Shown here piece by piece: positions 12,034 through 23,880 of a DNA stretch of 64,000 bases. Origin of the DNA: Gymnopus androsaceus JB14 (lineage: Eukaryota > Basidiomycota > Agaricomycetes > Agaricales > Omphalotaceae). Every line of letters starts with the position of its first letter. Positions within the stretch are counted from its first letter, which is position 1. The DNA is taken from the NCBI GenBank assembly GCA_009733575.1, contig ML769623.1:1-64000 (forward strand), in the 5' to 3' direction. The notes beneath the pieces are model-generated. The model was given only the letters and a program-made list of their open reading frames with translations, did no database searches and was not told the origin of the DNA. Both the position numbers and the translations under genes were made by a program.

Positions 12034-12407
12034 GGTTAGCAGATATCAATTGATCTATCTACATCACTTTTCTCCCATAATAAGCATGATCACATCAAAC
12101 AAATATTAGTTTGTAAATCAAATTCAATCGAATATCATCTCAGTTGCGTATTAGCCAGTTTGATACTAGAAATCTGATTGGCTGGAAAATGCTCCAACAA
12201 TACAAAAATTCCTAATCGGAAAAGTTTACGACGTGTGACTAATACACTCTAGTCCGCGTTTTGATCTCAGGTCTCAGGCATCCAAATCTGGCGTTACGTG
12301 GCAGCTGGATTCAGTGGAAGAATGGCAAATCAGAATGGCAAATAGATTGCATATGATATTTTATCAGCCAGGAAGGAAGAAAGGATGGATGGATGTATGG
12401 CAATATG
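12034..12407. other. Intergenic, no gene seen
   Basis: Three prime flank of the coiled-coil gene. AT-rich, with no open frame of note and no repeat recognised apart from a GGCAAAT-type motif close to the start of the foldback element. Confidence 0.5.
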
Positions 12408-14158
12408 GCAATAATACTGTGCCAAAAATAATCTGCAGCACATGTCTATGACCCCAAAGTAGATGGGTTTTAAACTAGGTTGCAAAGTTTTTTGTCATTT
12501 TTAATACATGTTTGATACTTCAAAGTACATGTTTTCTGTCCAAAGCATATGTTTTTTTGAGCTCTCCAGCCTATGTTCAGATGTGTATTAGGTATTTTTT
12601 CAGTACATGTTGCATATGTGCCAGGCATGTTAAGCTATAGCCTAGGCTCTTCTTCAGTATATCTTTGATCATACCCAATGTTTGACTTGAGTACATGTCT
12701 CATGTTGCAACCCATGTTAAAACATATCTCGGGTTTTATCCCAGTATATGTCTACATATGCAACCAATGTTCAGTTCAATCCTATGTTTTTACTCAGTAC
12801 ATGTTAATATATGCAACCCATGTTCACCCACATCCTAAGTTTCAATCCAGTACATGTCAATAGATGGAGCACATGTTCACCTGCGTCCCATATCTTAATT
12901 CAACACATGTGTTCCCCTCATCTTATAGAATCTAACTTAAGTGTATGTTTGAGACCTAGTGTGAATCTTTGGTGCAATCAGCAGCAGACATAGAGAAATG
13001 TATACAAGGATACCCCATAAATCTTATGACAGATCTTCATCTACCTTGAGCATAATGACCTCCTTGACATGGACAACATCATTGAGAGGTTGTGTCTCTG
13101 TATTGTGTATCAAGCCAGAATTCATGGACCAAGGCCATCAAGAGAGGGTACTGGCACAGTGATCCTGGTGACTCAGTTGGAGTCTTGGAGATGTATTAGG
13201 GGATAGCTATGAGCAAGAGGATATTACTCTGTTACCCTATGGATGAGTTGCGAATGATCCCCATAGTTCAAGGTCGAGATGAATCAGGATAGAGAGCTTG
13301 AGTCAAAGGGTATAGTAGTAAATGAGGATGTGGAGATTCTAGTGTATACCCACAGCATTGGGAGCAAGGGTATCACAGGTAAGGGTAGGGGTACAAGCCT
13401 TCCATACCCACAGAATTTAAAATATATTTTCTGCCTTACTATTGCAGTAAATATGTTGTATCCAAGCTTTTACTTATGTTTTACATTAATTCTAAAGGTT
13501 TTTGACCTTCACCTCTTCTTCCAGTCCCTTGCGGCTTGCCAGTGAAAAACCTGCATTAAAAACTCATGGTATTGTGAGTAAGGGTCCAGAGATTAGGGGT
13601 ATGGGTCAGTGCAAAAATACCCAGGGGTATACCCATGACTAACCCTAGGAGATTCAGCTGGCCAGGGAATCCCTGGCAGAATATTTTGCAGGACTTCAAC
13701 ATGGAAAGGGAAAATGGTAATTGGGGTATTGATGTATACTGCCAGGCAGTAATTATCATAGAGAATAACCTCAATAGGAATTAAGTACAAGTACATACTG
13801 AACTAGCTGCAATAATGGCTTCTGACTGAGCATATATGTAAGCTGGAGACTTGCATAGGTTGCAGTACAAGATGTATTGAGGTTATACATATAGTACTGG
13901 GACTAAACATAGGTTGCAGTGAGACATGTACTGAGATTAAGCATAGGCTGGGACTTGCAATGTGTACTGAGATTAAACATAGGTTGTACAAAGTCATGCA
14001 CTGTAAAATGGAATGTAGTAGGCTCAGACATAGGTTGGAGATGAACATGAATATGAGGAGGCCTCAACATGTACTCAGAATGTATGGTATGTTGGCATGA
14101 AACATGTATATTTGAAGGGTCATGTACTTTAGTGGATGTTTTGCACATTATTATTGCC
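12408..14158. mobile_element. Foldback-type non-autonomous element with inverted arrays
   Basis: The left end (GGCAATAATACTGTGCCAAAA at 12410) is mirrored by the right end (reverse complement GGCAATAATAATGTGCAAAA at 14157), and the similarity continues inward (ATGTCTATGACCCCAAA versus ATGACCCTTCAAA). Each arm is an irregular array of 35-50 bp units built around AGTACATGTT and GCAACCCATGTT: 12500-12960 on the left, and the reverse complement (AACATAGGTTGCAGT, GACATGTACTGAGATTA) at 13800-14110. The centre (13000-13790) holds no gene that I recognise. No clean target-site duplication is visible. Interpreted as a palindromic, non-coding DNA element inserted just upstream of the MYND gene. Confidence 0.55.
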
Positions 14159-14218
14159 AAATGCGCTGGAAAAAAAAAACGATCATGATCAAATTATTCA
14201 TCTTGCAGTTGAACTCTC

Positions 14219-17200
14219 ATGTCGAAAAATTCTTGCTCTCAGCTGGATCCTACGGTCAAAAAAGCCCTGTTTAGCCTTGAACAACGAAACGTAGGTATAC
14301 CTGCTTGCTAGTTTTGATTCTGACTTTTGTCACACAGGCCTGTGGATTCTGCAAACAACTATTCCCGCTCAGGCAATTGAAGCGTTGCCTCGGTTGCAAA
14401 GTGTCTGTGTACTGCGTGAGTCCATTCTTTTTTCATTCCGCCGTGTTCTGTTCAAGGATAACATGTTATTCCCTAGTCTGTTACGAACATTCTTATCTTA
14501 TCAAGACACATGGCATTTATTCCTTATCATTTTCCTTTATTTACTCTTGTATATCATATAAGCATGCACTTGTTTAGACGCATGGCTGTACTAATTAGGT
14601 TCTGTCAATCAAAGTATGATCATTTCCGATCATAACACGTGCTAGCATGTCCATACTTGTACGATCGACCTATCATTACTTATTGTTGTTTACTTGTTGT
14701 CTTTTATCATTTCATGCATTGTTACCACATGGTTAGGGTATAGGGTATAGGGCTTAGGGTTCATACTTTAGTATATAAGTAGTTGTAGCTGTAGCTTAGT
14801 CCTTAGCTTCAATCTCGTCAGTATCTCCTAGTTCTCAATATCATCTTCTCTTTTCCTCATTGTTCTTGTCTTTGCCTAAAGTCTGAAGTTGTGACGCCTG
14901 GTACCTCGTGTTGTGGGGAACTAGTTGCTGACAGAAGATTGAAGCTACACTCTTCCACTCGTCACGGATCATTGCTCGTCGTTGATAACTGGTTGACAGT
15001 ATTCTTCAATATCATTGTGAATTCTTGCTATTCGAGATTTCACGTTTTGTATTCCACGCTACGCAATCATAATTCTCTTATCCCGCACACTACGCTCACC
15101 ATTCTACCAACCTTTTTGCCTTACAGATCTTTGCACCCAATTAGACTTATAGACACCTATAGTACAACACGAGTAACGTTGAGCCCGACTCGTAGTACTG
15201 GTAGTCGAAAGCTGTTGACTGATAACCAATCTTCGGAGAGGGGTCATAGTGCACGGAACATTGCTCCATTCCTAGTCGGAGAGCCGTGTTAAGTCAGCAA
15301 GACAAGTGCAAGGACTGTTATTTTCTTTTATCCTCTTTTTCATCATTTCCGAGAGTTGTTGATCATATTCACCTCTCACCATTCTGGATTGTACGACCTA
15401 CCGAGCTCGTAATTCCAGACCTTCTACTTTGTCTGATCAAACCACTACATCTACTACCCTTACACCACCAACTCTAACCACCATGTCTCAACAAGGACGA
15501 TCCCATTCTTCATCTCCCCTCCGAGATGATCCCTATGAACACCCCGAACTCCGGGACTCATATATACCATCCATTCCGCAACCCAACCCTAATGTGTCAC
15601 AACACGCTCCACCATCTCAATTTGATGAGATGATAAACTTCCTCCGAGATAGAGGATTTGCAATCATCGCACCAGGAGAAGAACATGGAGAACTTCGAAC
15701 CAATCCATCCACCTCTTCAGTTCCCATTACTGGGAAATCTCTTCTAAAAGAACCACCAATGTTTAAAGGTGAAAAAGAGAGTTACCAAGAATGGAAGAGA
15801 AAACTCAGCATGTGTCTGAGCAATGAAAAGAACAAGGTCCAAACTGATACAGAACGGATCAACATCGCTCTCTCCTACATGGAAGGAGAGAAAGTACGAG
15901 ACTGGGTAGAGAATTATTACCAACAAGAATATAATTACACCAGACTGCGCTGGAACTTGACGTGGGCCGAGTTTATTGCTATACTCGATGAAAGATATTT
16001 GGATATGGCAAGACACGCCGATGCCAGAGAGAAGTTCGAAAGAGCTCGTCAAGGAAAAGACGAGACGGTTTCAACGTTCTTTGAACGTTTTGAAGTACTG
16101 GTCAACACGGCACAGTACAACAAAGATGCACCACACGTCCTACAGAAAATAGAATGTGCGGTAAACAGACCCATTATTGACAGTATATATAGCGTCAGTA
16201 ATCTCCCAACTACCTTCCAAGGCTGGAAGGTAAGAACTGTTGAACTCGACAACCTTTGGCGTCAAAGAAACGAAGCAACCAGAAATTGGGTCTTCGGAAA
16301 TACAAACTCGTGGCACTCCATCCCGAAAACCACTCCTCAGGCTCAGGTGCAGGCACCTAAAGCAACTCCACAAACACCACAACCTCATCAACAGGATGGC
16401 ACTGGTGTCACCTATGGAGGAAGCGGTCAACCAATGGAGTTGGATTGAGGTAGGGCACAAGGCCCATTCAAGTGTTTCGGGTGTGGACAACCCAGACATA
16501 TGAAGAGGGACTGCCCGAATAAGAGAGAAACAATACGCCAGGCATTTACGGCATTGAATGAGGAAGATCAGGCAGAGCTTGGGAAGCTCTGGGGTTTTGT
16601 GAAATCTCAACAGTGAACACAGGTCCTGTTGAGTCTCAGTCAGTTTCGGACATGGACAGCTCTATATATGTAGATAGTGGTATTTCATACATAATAAATA
16701 CACCTGAATCTACCCCCATTTTGCCATCTCCAAAAAAGACTGAAAACCCTGTAAAGTTCACTCTGAATTCTTCAGAATGGCTGGTTAATTGCATACGGAC
16801 GTCAAATAACTCTCGAGCGATTGGAGAATTACGGACTTGGGTCCCTAACAACCAACGACGAGAAATATCGGATCAAATGGTAACGGAAATAAGGAAATTG
16901 TCAGTACCTGATGCAATAGAAGCAGTCAATAACTTCAAACGCAAACGTTTTGTAAGAGGCACAAAAGGAAAAGATCTTAAACTATTGGTCATAATCGAAG
17001 ACATCACAAAAGGCAATCAAATAGAAGCAGACGCACTTCTAGATTGTGGAACAACTGGATCATGCATCAATAAGGAATTTGTTGAGAAGCATAACATTCC
17101 GATCCGAAAATCCCAATCAAAATTGCTGTATATAATGCTGATGGTACTTTAAATGCCGGTGGATCAATTGAAGCAATGGCAGAAGTTCGTCTAGTCATTG

Positions 17201-20200
17201 GAGATCATGTAGAAAGAATAGAATTCGGAGTTACCAACCTTGGGAACACTGATATCTTCATTGGTCTCGATTGGCTTAGAGAACACAACCCTAGCATAGA
17301 TTGGACAAATTCTACTGTTACATTTGACCAATGTCCCATGCGCTGTGGTTATATACCTTGGTGGCTAAATCCAGAAGAAGGAACTTCGCTCAATTGCCTA
17401 GAAGAAGGAGAAAGACTTTTCATATTCGACTGGGAAGGTTATGTCAAGGATCACGGACACATACGAGCCATGTCAGAACCTTCTACAGCAGATCAATACG
17501 TTAAAGAACACCCTGCTGTATTCAACAAACAAGGATTTGACGAACTTCCTAAGCGACGACCATGGGATCATGCCATTGAACTCACACCTGGTTCTAACCC
17601 TGTCAACTGCAAAGTCTACCCTCTGAATCTTGACGAACAAAAGGCATTGGATGAGTTTCTAGAAGAAAACTTACAATCAGGACGTATTCGTCCATCAAAC
17701 TCTCCAATGGCTTCACCATTCTTCTTTGTTAAGCAAAAGGATGGTGCTTTACGACCAGTCCAGGATTATCGGAAACTTAACGACATGATGATTAAAAACC
17801 GTTATCCACTTCCTCTAATCCAAGAACTAATTGATAAGCTCAAAGATGCCAAGGTTTTTACAAAGATGGACATTCAATGGGGATACAACAATATTCGAAT
17901 CAAGGATGGTGATGAATGGAAAGCCGCATTTAGAACTAATCGAGGGTTATTCGAACCAACAGTTATGTTCTTTGGTCTCACAAACTCTCCTGCAACATTC
18001 CAAGCATTCATGAATCATATCCTGAAACGTCTCATTGATGAAGGACATGTAATCATATATATGGACAATATCCTTGTATTCACAGACACCATTAAAGAAC
18101 ATTGTCGTATAGTACATGAAGTCCTTAAAATCCTTGAAGAAAATGGTCTTTATCTGAAACCGGAAAAATGTACATTTGAGTCACCTCACGTCAACTATCT
18201 GGGTATCATCGTCGGAAATGGACAAGTAAAAATGGATCCAAAGAAAGTCGAAGCAGTCAAAGACTGGCCAGTTCCAAAGAAGAAACGCGATATACAATCC
18301 TTTTTAGGATTCTGTAACTTCTTTAGACGCTTCATTTGAGGATTTAGCCATGTTGCCAGACCACTTAGCAAACTCACTGGAAATGCGGAATGGTCATGGG
18401 GTCCTGAAGAGTTTCAAGCCTTCGAAACTCTAAAGACAAGAATTGCCGAAGATGTTACCCTAGTAATTCCCTTAGACAATGGGAAATTCCGAGTAGAAGC
18501 CGATTCATCCGACTTTGCCAATGCTGCTGTTCTATCCCAACAGGTTGACGGAAAATGGCGACCAGTAGCTTTTAGATCTTGCTCTCTCAATGACGTTGAA
18601 CGTAACTACGAGATTTATGACAAAGAAATGATGGCTATTATGGATTCATTATCGGAATGGCGCCAATACCTTATGGGCGCTCGAGAACCATTTGAAATAT
18701 GGACCGATCACCAAAATCTCCAGTACTTCCATAAACCACAGAAACTTAATCGATGACAAGCATGTTGGGTTACAGAACTATCCGAGTACGAATTCGCTCT
18801 TCATCACAAACCAGGGACCTCTATGGGAAAAGCTGACGCTTTGTCAAGGATGCCAAACCTTGAGACAGGGGTGAATGACAACAAAGACATCATTGTTCTA
18901 AAACTCGAGTTTTTCATCAATATAATCCGTGAAACTGAAAGTCCAGAAGACGCTATCATTGACAAAATCAAAAAATATGTCAATAACATGGACAAAGCGG
19001 TAGTTGAAGCTCTAAACAGAAAACACAAATACTGGGTTAACGAACACGGTGGAATTGTTACGTGGAAAAATCGCATCTACGTCCCAAAGAACAAAGAATT
19101 ACGAGGAGAAATCATACAAAAACACCACGACTCAATCCTTGGAGGACATCCAGGTCAATATAAAACGTGGGAGTTAGTTACTCGTGACTACTGGTGGCCA
19201 GGAATGGGAAATGACATCCGAATGTACATAAAAGGATGCGAGAAATGCCAAGCCACGAAAATCCATTGAAACAAACCTGTCGGACATCTTAATCCCCATA
19301 ATGTACCATCCGAACCTTGGGAATTCGTAGGAGTAGATCTGATTGGGAAGTTACCGGAAGCAGGAGGATTCAATGCCATTGCTGTATTCACCGATCACTA
19401 TACAAAGCGAATTAGACTTCTTCCCACTCATATGTCATTAACGTCAGAAGGCATGGCTCGCATATATAGAGAAAAGATCTTTCATATTCATGGACTTTTC
19501 CGAAAGATTGTACATGATCGAGGTCCACAATTCCATTCGGGTTTCATGAAGGAACTATACAAACAACTTGGAATCGAAGCAAACTTCACAACGGCATACC
19601 ATCCACAAACTAATGGGCAAACCAAACAAACAAACCAAGAAACTGAGCATTATCTTCGTTTGTTTGTCAACTATCATCAGTCGGACTGGCATGAATGGTT
19701 ACCCACAGCCGAGTTTGCATATAACAATCAAGTACATTCCGCTACGAAAGTTACTCCATTCTTTGCCGATATGGGTCGTCATCCCTATAAAGGCACTGCA
19801 CCTAAAGAAAAATCCTCTAATCCCTCTCCTCAAGAGTTTGCGATAGTATGAAGAAAGTACGAGACGAAGTAGGATCAGCGCTAAAGAAAGTGGCTGAAGA
19901 CATGACTCGCTACTATGACAAAAAACATAGCGAGTCAAGAGAATACAAAGTTGGAGACAAGGTGTGGCTCGAAGGAATAAACATTATGACAAGTCGTCCA
20001 ATGAAGAAATTGGATGATAAACGTTTCGGACCTTTTGAAGTACTAGAGAAAGTTGGCCGCAGTTTGTACAAACTCAAAATCCCAAAAACATGGAGAAACG
20101 TTCATAACGTTTTCAATGAAGTTCTCCTCACGCCATATCATCCCCCACAATTCCCAAAACAACCCGAAATACCAATCCACCCCCCGTAGATATCGAAGGA

Positions 20201-21611
20201 GAAGAACCAGAGTACGAAGTCGAAGAAATAGTCGATTCGAAAGAAAATAAAAGAAGTAAGAAGGTGTTGTACAAAGTCAAATGGAAAGGATATGGACCAC
20301 ATGAAATGACATGGGAACCAGTATCAAATCTCGACAAAGCAAAGAATGCTATTAAGGACTTCCACAATAAAAATCCTTCCAAACCACGCCCAAAAGACAT
20401 CCGAAAACTCGAAATACCCATGTCATTATTTCCCAAAAGCCTTTTCCGTCCCATTCCGGAATCATTAACGACACCTGTTCCAACTTCCATACCAACTGAA
20501 TCAATGACGGCAAAACTTGTGCAATGTGGAAATCGCGTCCTAAAGAGGGGGTAATGTTATGAATGTTCTTATCTTATCAAGACACATGGCATTTATTCCT
20601 TATCATTTTCCTTTATTTACTCTTGTATATCATATAAGCGTGCACTTGTTTAGATGCGCGGCTGTACTAATTAGGTTCTGTCAATCAAAGTATGATCATT
20701 TCCGATCATAACACATGCTGGCATGTCCATACTTGTACGATCGACCTATCATTACTTATTGTTGTTTACTTGTTGTCTTTTATCGTTTCATGCATTGTTA
20801 CCACACGGTTAGGGTATAGGGTATAGGGCTTAGGGTTCATACTTTAGTATATAAGTAGTTGTAGCTGTAGCTTAGTCCTTAGCTTCAATCTCGTCAGTAT
20901 CTCCTAGTTCTCAATATCATCTTCTCTTTTCCTCATCATTCTTGTCTTTGCCTAAAGTCTGAAGTTGTGACACCTGGTACCTCGTGTTGTGGGGAACTAG
21001 TCGCTGACATAGTCCAAGCAATGTCAGGTTGCAGCATGGGGCAACCACAAGCCTATCTGCTGTTTAGGAAATTCAACTCGGGCTAATTTAGGATCGATGC
21101 AAGAGGCAGCTTTAACTGGGTCAAAGAAATATATTGGCCAATATTATGCTAGGGTTCTTGCTCGAACGCTCAGTCTTCTGTCAGCGGCAGTAGGGATACC
21201 TAGAAAAGGTGAACAAATGCAGTCATATATCAAACGGGTGCATGAATTTTCTCGGGCCAATGTGGTCGAGATTACTGTTTGAATTAAAAAAGGTACGTGA
21301 TCTGCACGCACAATTATTTCTTGTACTGAACCCATGTCTACCAAGGGAGTGCTCCCGAATATCATCATAGAGACTTGTACTATGTCAAAAATTCTGCCAG
21401 ATTCGCTCCCACCACCCTATACAGTCCCACAACCATTCAAGAAGCATTCATCGCTTCACATAACACCCTAAAGACATTTGGTTTTGCCACTATCATACAG
21501 GTTCAGACCCAGGACAGCGAATTGCTGGTATGGTGGTCTAAGACCGATACTATACCTTTCGCGGCATTGCTTGGAATTTTAGACGGGAACGCTGAAGATG
21601 AGCTTGCTTGA
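14219..21611 (+). CDS. MYND zinc-finger protein gene, split by a gypsy retrotransposon
   Basis: Exons 14219-14290, 14338-14415, 21013-21292 and 21346-21611 join in frame (231 codons plus stop). The first two encode a short leader and the first half of the finger (CGFCKQLFPLRQLKRCLGCK...YC). Exon 3 begins SKQCQVAAWGNHKPIC and completes the MYND C-x2-C, C-x2-C, Y-C-x3-C, H-x3-C pattern. MYND fingers bind proline-rich partners; the rest of the protein is not recognised. Intron 2 (donor 14416) originally ended at 14476. A gypsy element now sits between, and its 5-bp target duplication recreates the acceptor at 21010-21012. An in-frame TGA (21280-21282, context VEIT-V-stop-IKK) looks like a mutated CGA. 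Without the TE the gene would be nearly intact; with it, expression would require splicing a 6.6-kb intron. Confidence 0.75.
14479..14933 (+). repeat. Gypsy 5' LTR
   Basis: 455-bp LTR, TG...CA. It contains a TATA-like ATATAAG at about 14777 and a run of telomere-like units (GGTTAGGGTATAGGGTATAG region, 14733-14762). The primer-binding site directly downstream was not recognised. Confidence 0.95.
15483..16615 (+). pseudogene. Gypsy gag with CCHC zinc knuckle
   Basis: The first good-context ATG (ACCACCATGT) is at 15483, although the frame is open from 15429. Ser/Pro-rich N-terminus, then the retrotransposon gag core (FKGEKESYQEWKRKLSM, MEGEKVRDWVENYY, WAEFIAILDERYLD, FERFEVLVNTAQYN). An in-frame TGA at 16446-16448 (MELD-stop-GRAQG) precedes a perfect CCHC knuckle (CFGCGQPRHMKRDC, about 16470-16511) in the same frame. 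The terminal TGA at 16613-16615 overlaps the start of the protease frame, which lies in the -1 frame relative to gag, an arrangement usual for gag-pol expression by frameshifting. Confidence 0.85.
16613..20554 (+). pseudogene. Gypsy pol: protease, RT, RNase H, integrase, chromodomain
   Basis: Protease signature LLDCGTTGS at about 17035-17063, then a one-base frame change near 17125. From 17176 one frame runs to 19851: RT (YRKLNDMMIKNRYPLP, FFGLTNSPATFQ, YMDN at about 18058 where the catalytic second Asp reads Asn), RNase H (EADSSDFANAAV, YDKEMMAI, TDHQNLQYF), integrase zinc finger (HHDS...GHPG...CEKCQ, about 19120-19250) and DDE core (VGVDLIGKL, VHDRGPQFHS, NGQTKQTNQETE). TGA stops at 18337, 18754 and 19267 all fall where Arg is expected. 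A one-base deletion near 19840 and another in a C-run near 20186 shift to the last frame, which holds a chromodomain (YEVEEIVDSKE, VKWKGYGPHEMTWEP, about 20215-20350). Chromodomains steer integration to modified chromatin. Not functional as is. Confidence 0.9.
20555..21009 (+). repeat. Gypsy 3' LTR
   Basis: 455 bp, preceded by the polypurine tract at about 20543-20552. It differs from the 5' LTR at 15 positions, all transitions. It is followed by the target duplication TAGTC at 21010-21014. Confidence 0.95.
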
Positions 21612-21631
21612 TGCGCAGCCATAGCAGCTAG

Positions 21632-22020
21632 CAAAACACATCAGCTTGGGGAATTGCTCAAAGTCTGATGTGATCAACAAGAGCAATTGCCCAAGCCCCA
21701 AATATAGGGCAGCTGCCAAAGATACAAGCTCTTCATCAATTACCCAACAGAATCATCTGGCATATTTATCCGCACTGATAACCCAATGGTTTCATTATCA
21801 ACTACCATGCTCCGTGCCGAGATAGATGGACCAGACCATCTTACGGATCTGACCCGGAGCGGTGCTTGATCTGAGTAAAATAGTGGCAGCGCGAAGGTTT
21901 GAACCCTCATTGCTTTCAGTATTAATCTCATCATACCTAGGTGAAAACGGGACACGCTAACAACTATGCCATTTGACCGATACTTAGCTTGCAATGTCAT
22001 CGGACTATAGCACCTTCATG
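21632..22020 (-). repeat. tRNA-derived SINE, copy 1
   Basis: Reading the minus strand from about 22020: TCAAATGGCATAGTTGTTAG holds a pol III box A (TGGCATAGTTGT), and about 50 bases on GAGGGTTCAAACC holds a box B. The roughly 300-bp body ends near CTGATCACATCAG...CTGATGTG, an imperfect inverted repeat, at about 21640-21690. A second copy in the opposite orientation lies at 27715-28100, about 75% similar by eye over the whole length, including tails. A tRNA head plus unrelated body repeated at two sites defines a SINE. The parent tRNA is uncertain. Confidence 0.7.
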
Positions 22021-22538
22021 ACCAAACAGTATATATTATTTATTAATAAATTGAATATAATTTTATTATTATTATTATAAATTCTGGAATTACCTGCGGC
22101 ATCTACTCTAATTGTGTATAGCAACATCGGACCAGAAGGTTCATTCCATCCCTGTTCACCGAGACCCACGGTGTTTTTGGATTTTGTGGACAAGGACTGT
22201 TTGGAGACGCGAGAAGACGGAGATTTGAGTTTGAGAGACGTCGCCGAGCTCCCAGCCTGAACTATGTCATGTCTGCACAGCTGATTCTGGTTTAATCTCC
22301 TCTCCTTCTGCTCCGGGACCTCATCAGACTCGGAACCATCTGCGTCTTTATCCCCACTATTGGACGGTAAGGAAGAAGACACCGGATAATTTCTGGTCAG
22401 CCTTGGCCGTGGTGCAGACAAGAAGCCTCGAGCTGCTATCCTGGGCGATGAAGTCCGGAATCCCAATCTTCAGAAGACACGGTCACTATACTCTGGGAGC
22501 GAATGAACATGCGCTTGGGAGAAGCTGATTGTTTATAT

Positions 22539-23299
22539 TTAGCATAGGAAAACAAATCCCTCGGTAAGCAGGATATCTTGGAATCTGTCGATGAGGCCTC
22601 TGCTGGACGGATCAGGGTTGGTGAAGGTGGGACAGGGAATGACCGCAAGATGTCCAATTGCGGAGTCGAATGGCTGTGGCCAGAAAAGAGGGTCGTCTTT
22701 CCCAAAATTGTGGAGACACCTTATCAATACTCGCGTGAACGCGAGGGGCATAGGCACGAAGGACATGTCAGGGCTAGTGACAAAAATGCCTTCACTGGGG
22801 ATTATTGCTCCGCAAAGTCCATCACAGCACAACACTGTGAAAAAGTTAGTTTATACTAGGTCAAAGAACAATAAAGTACTCACGCTCTTGAGGGTTCCTT
22901 CGATGGGTAATCAGGTCTGAATTGTTCAGAATCACCTCGAGGTTACACACGGCCGGCGTCAAAGTAAATGCAACAGGACGTGGAGTAGAAGGATGCGAAA
23001 TAATTGTGGAATTACGGGGTGGAGTCGAAGGCGGGAGATGTCCATGGCATGGGAGGAGGTCGTATGCGGGGCTTGGCGTAAAGGTTGTTGCGCAGATGGG
23101 AGGCTAATAAGTAATCAGAGAATTGTAGTTGAACCCCTCGAATTTTGGCTTACCCGGGTGGGCTGGGACTACGAGGCCATAGTTCAGCCATAATTGCTTC
23201 GTCATCACTGTGGGGACTGGGACTTTGAGGCGAAATTTCGGTGGCGATTATCGGTTCATCGTTAAAGTGACTTTCCTTCAAACCTATGTCTACGTCCAT
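22539..23299 (-). CDS. Hypothetical gene, three exons, frame conflict
   Basis: ATG at 23299 gives MDVDIGLKESHFNDEPIIAT and a Ser-Pro-rich stretch, with a donor GTAAGC at 23153 and acceptor at 23104. The next segment is open (PPICATTFTPSPAYDLLP...NLEVILNNSDLITHRRNPQE) but is not in the phase that the first exon predicts. It then splices (donor GTGAGT, acceptor CACAG) to an exon ending at 22539 (SEGIFVTSPDMSFVPMPLAF...LIDRFQDILLTEGF). No domain recognised. An overlapping minus frame (22705-22436) contains SIVTVSSEDWDSG, so the true 3' end may differ. The frame conflict may be decay or low sequence quality, because the scaffold gap is close. Confidence 0.4.
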
Positions 23300-23389
23300 A
23301 CTGATTCGATTTTACTACGGAACAATCCAAGTGTTGTTCCCGCTGGTCATGTCAAGTCGCGGCTGATCATCAACCTATAGGTTTCTGCC

Positions 23390-23880
23390 TTCCGCTATAT
23401 CCACTGGCTCAATCTGCCACAGTCACACCCCACATCCTATACAAATCTTTTTCACTCATTATCTTTTGAGCAACAATTCATGCTTACTCACTCAACAACA
23501 ACTATCGCCTGCATGTCTCCTATTCGCAAATCCTTTCCTACTTTGACTTCCCAAAAGACCTGAATTCTAGTACAATTTGGTGAGTAATGCATTTGGGCTA
23601 ACTGGGCGTGGAAGTCATCTCGACTCTGCTCAGTTCAATGTCGTCATCTCAAACAAACAGCACATAAATATCGTCAACGCTTTCATTGCCGCTGACGAGT
23701 CTGCCCAATTCCGTCATCATACCGACATTCCGTCCACCGCTTCCAACTGCCCGATGCTCAATGATGTCTCCCATTTCACGTAGTTCAAGCATCCCAAAAC
23801 CAAAAGCTTCTACAAATGTGAGTTACCCTCCGGAATGACCGACTTAAAGCAATCCAACTTACGTTGACTGCTCTGTCATT
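23390..23880 (+). pseudogene. Indel-ridden copy of the SepH-like kinase ARM region
   Basis: A near copy of 25850-26280 with a single-base insertion or deletion every few tens of bases. The frame at 23577-23783 reads NIVNAFIAADESAQFRHHTDIP, which fits the Cdc7/SepH ARM region better than the equivalent stretch of the second copy. The pattern of single-base indels next to the 25-N gap suggests an unpolished contig end, that is, a false duplication, rather than a real second gene. Confidence 0.6.

Larger units (their letters stand above)
14474..21014 (+). mobile_element. Full-length Ty3/gypsy chromovirus with 5-bp target duplication
   Basis: LTRs at 14479-14933 and 20555-21009, both 455 bp, starting TG and ending CA, about 97% identical (15 differences by hand). 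The 5-bp duplication TAGTC lies at 14474-14478 and 21010-21014. A polypurine tract (AAAGAGGGGG) ends just before the 3' LTR. Internal order is gag, protease, reverse transcriptase, RNase H, integrase, chromodomain, that is, a chromovirus. Damage: TGA stops at 16446, 18337, 18754 and 19267, all in contexts expecting Arg; indels near 17125, 19840 and 20186; and RT catalytic YMDD read as YMDN. The element is inserted in the same orientation as the MYND gene. Confidence 0.95.

Noticed and set aside
22005..22466. 153-aa minus ORF, Ser/Lys-rich
   Set aside because: Its 3' part runs into the SINE flank and AT-rich sequence; could be a disordered tail of the gene at 22539-23299 but no junction supports it.
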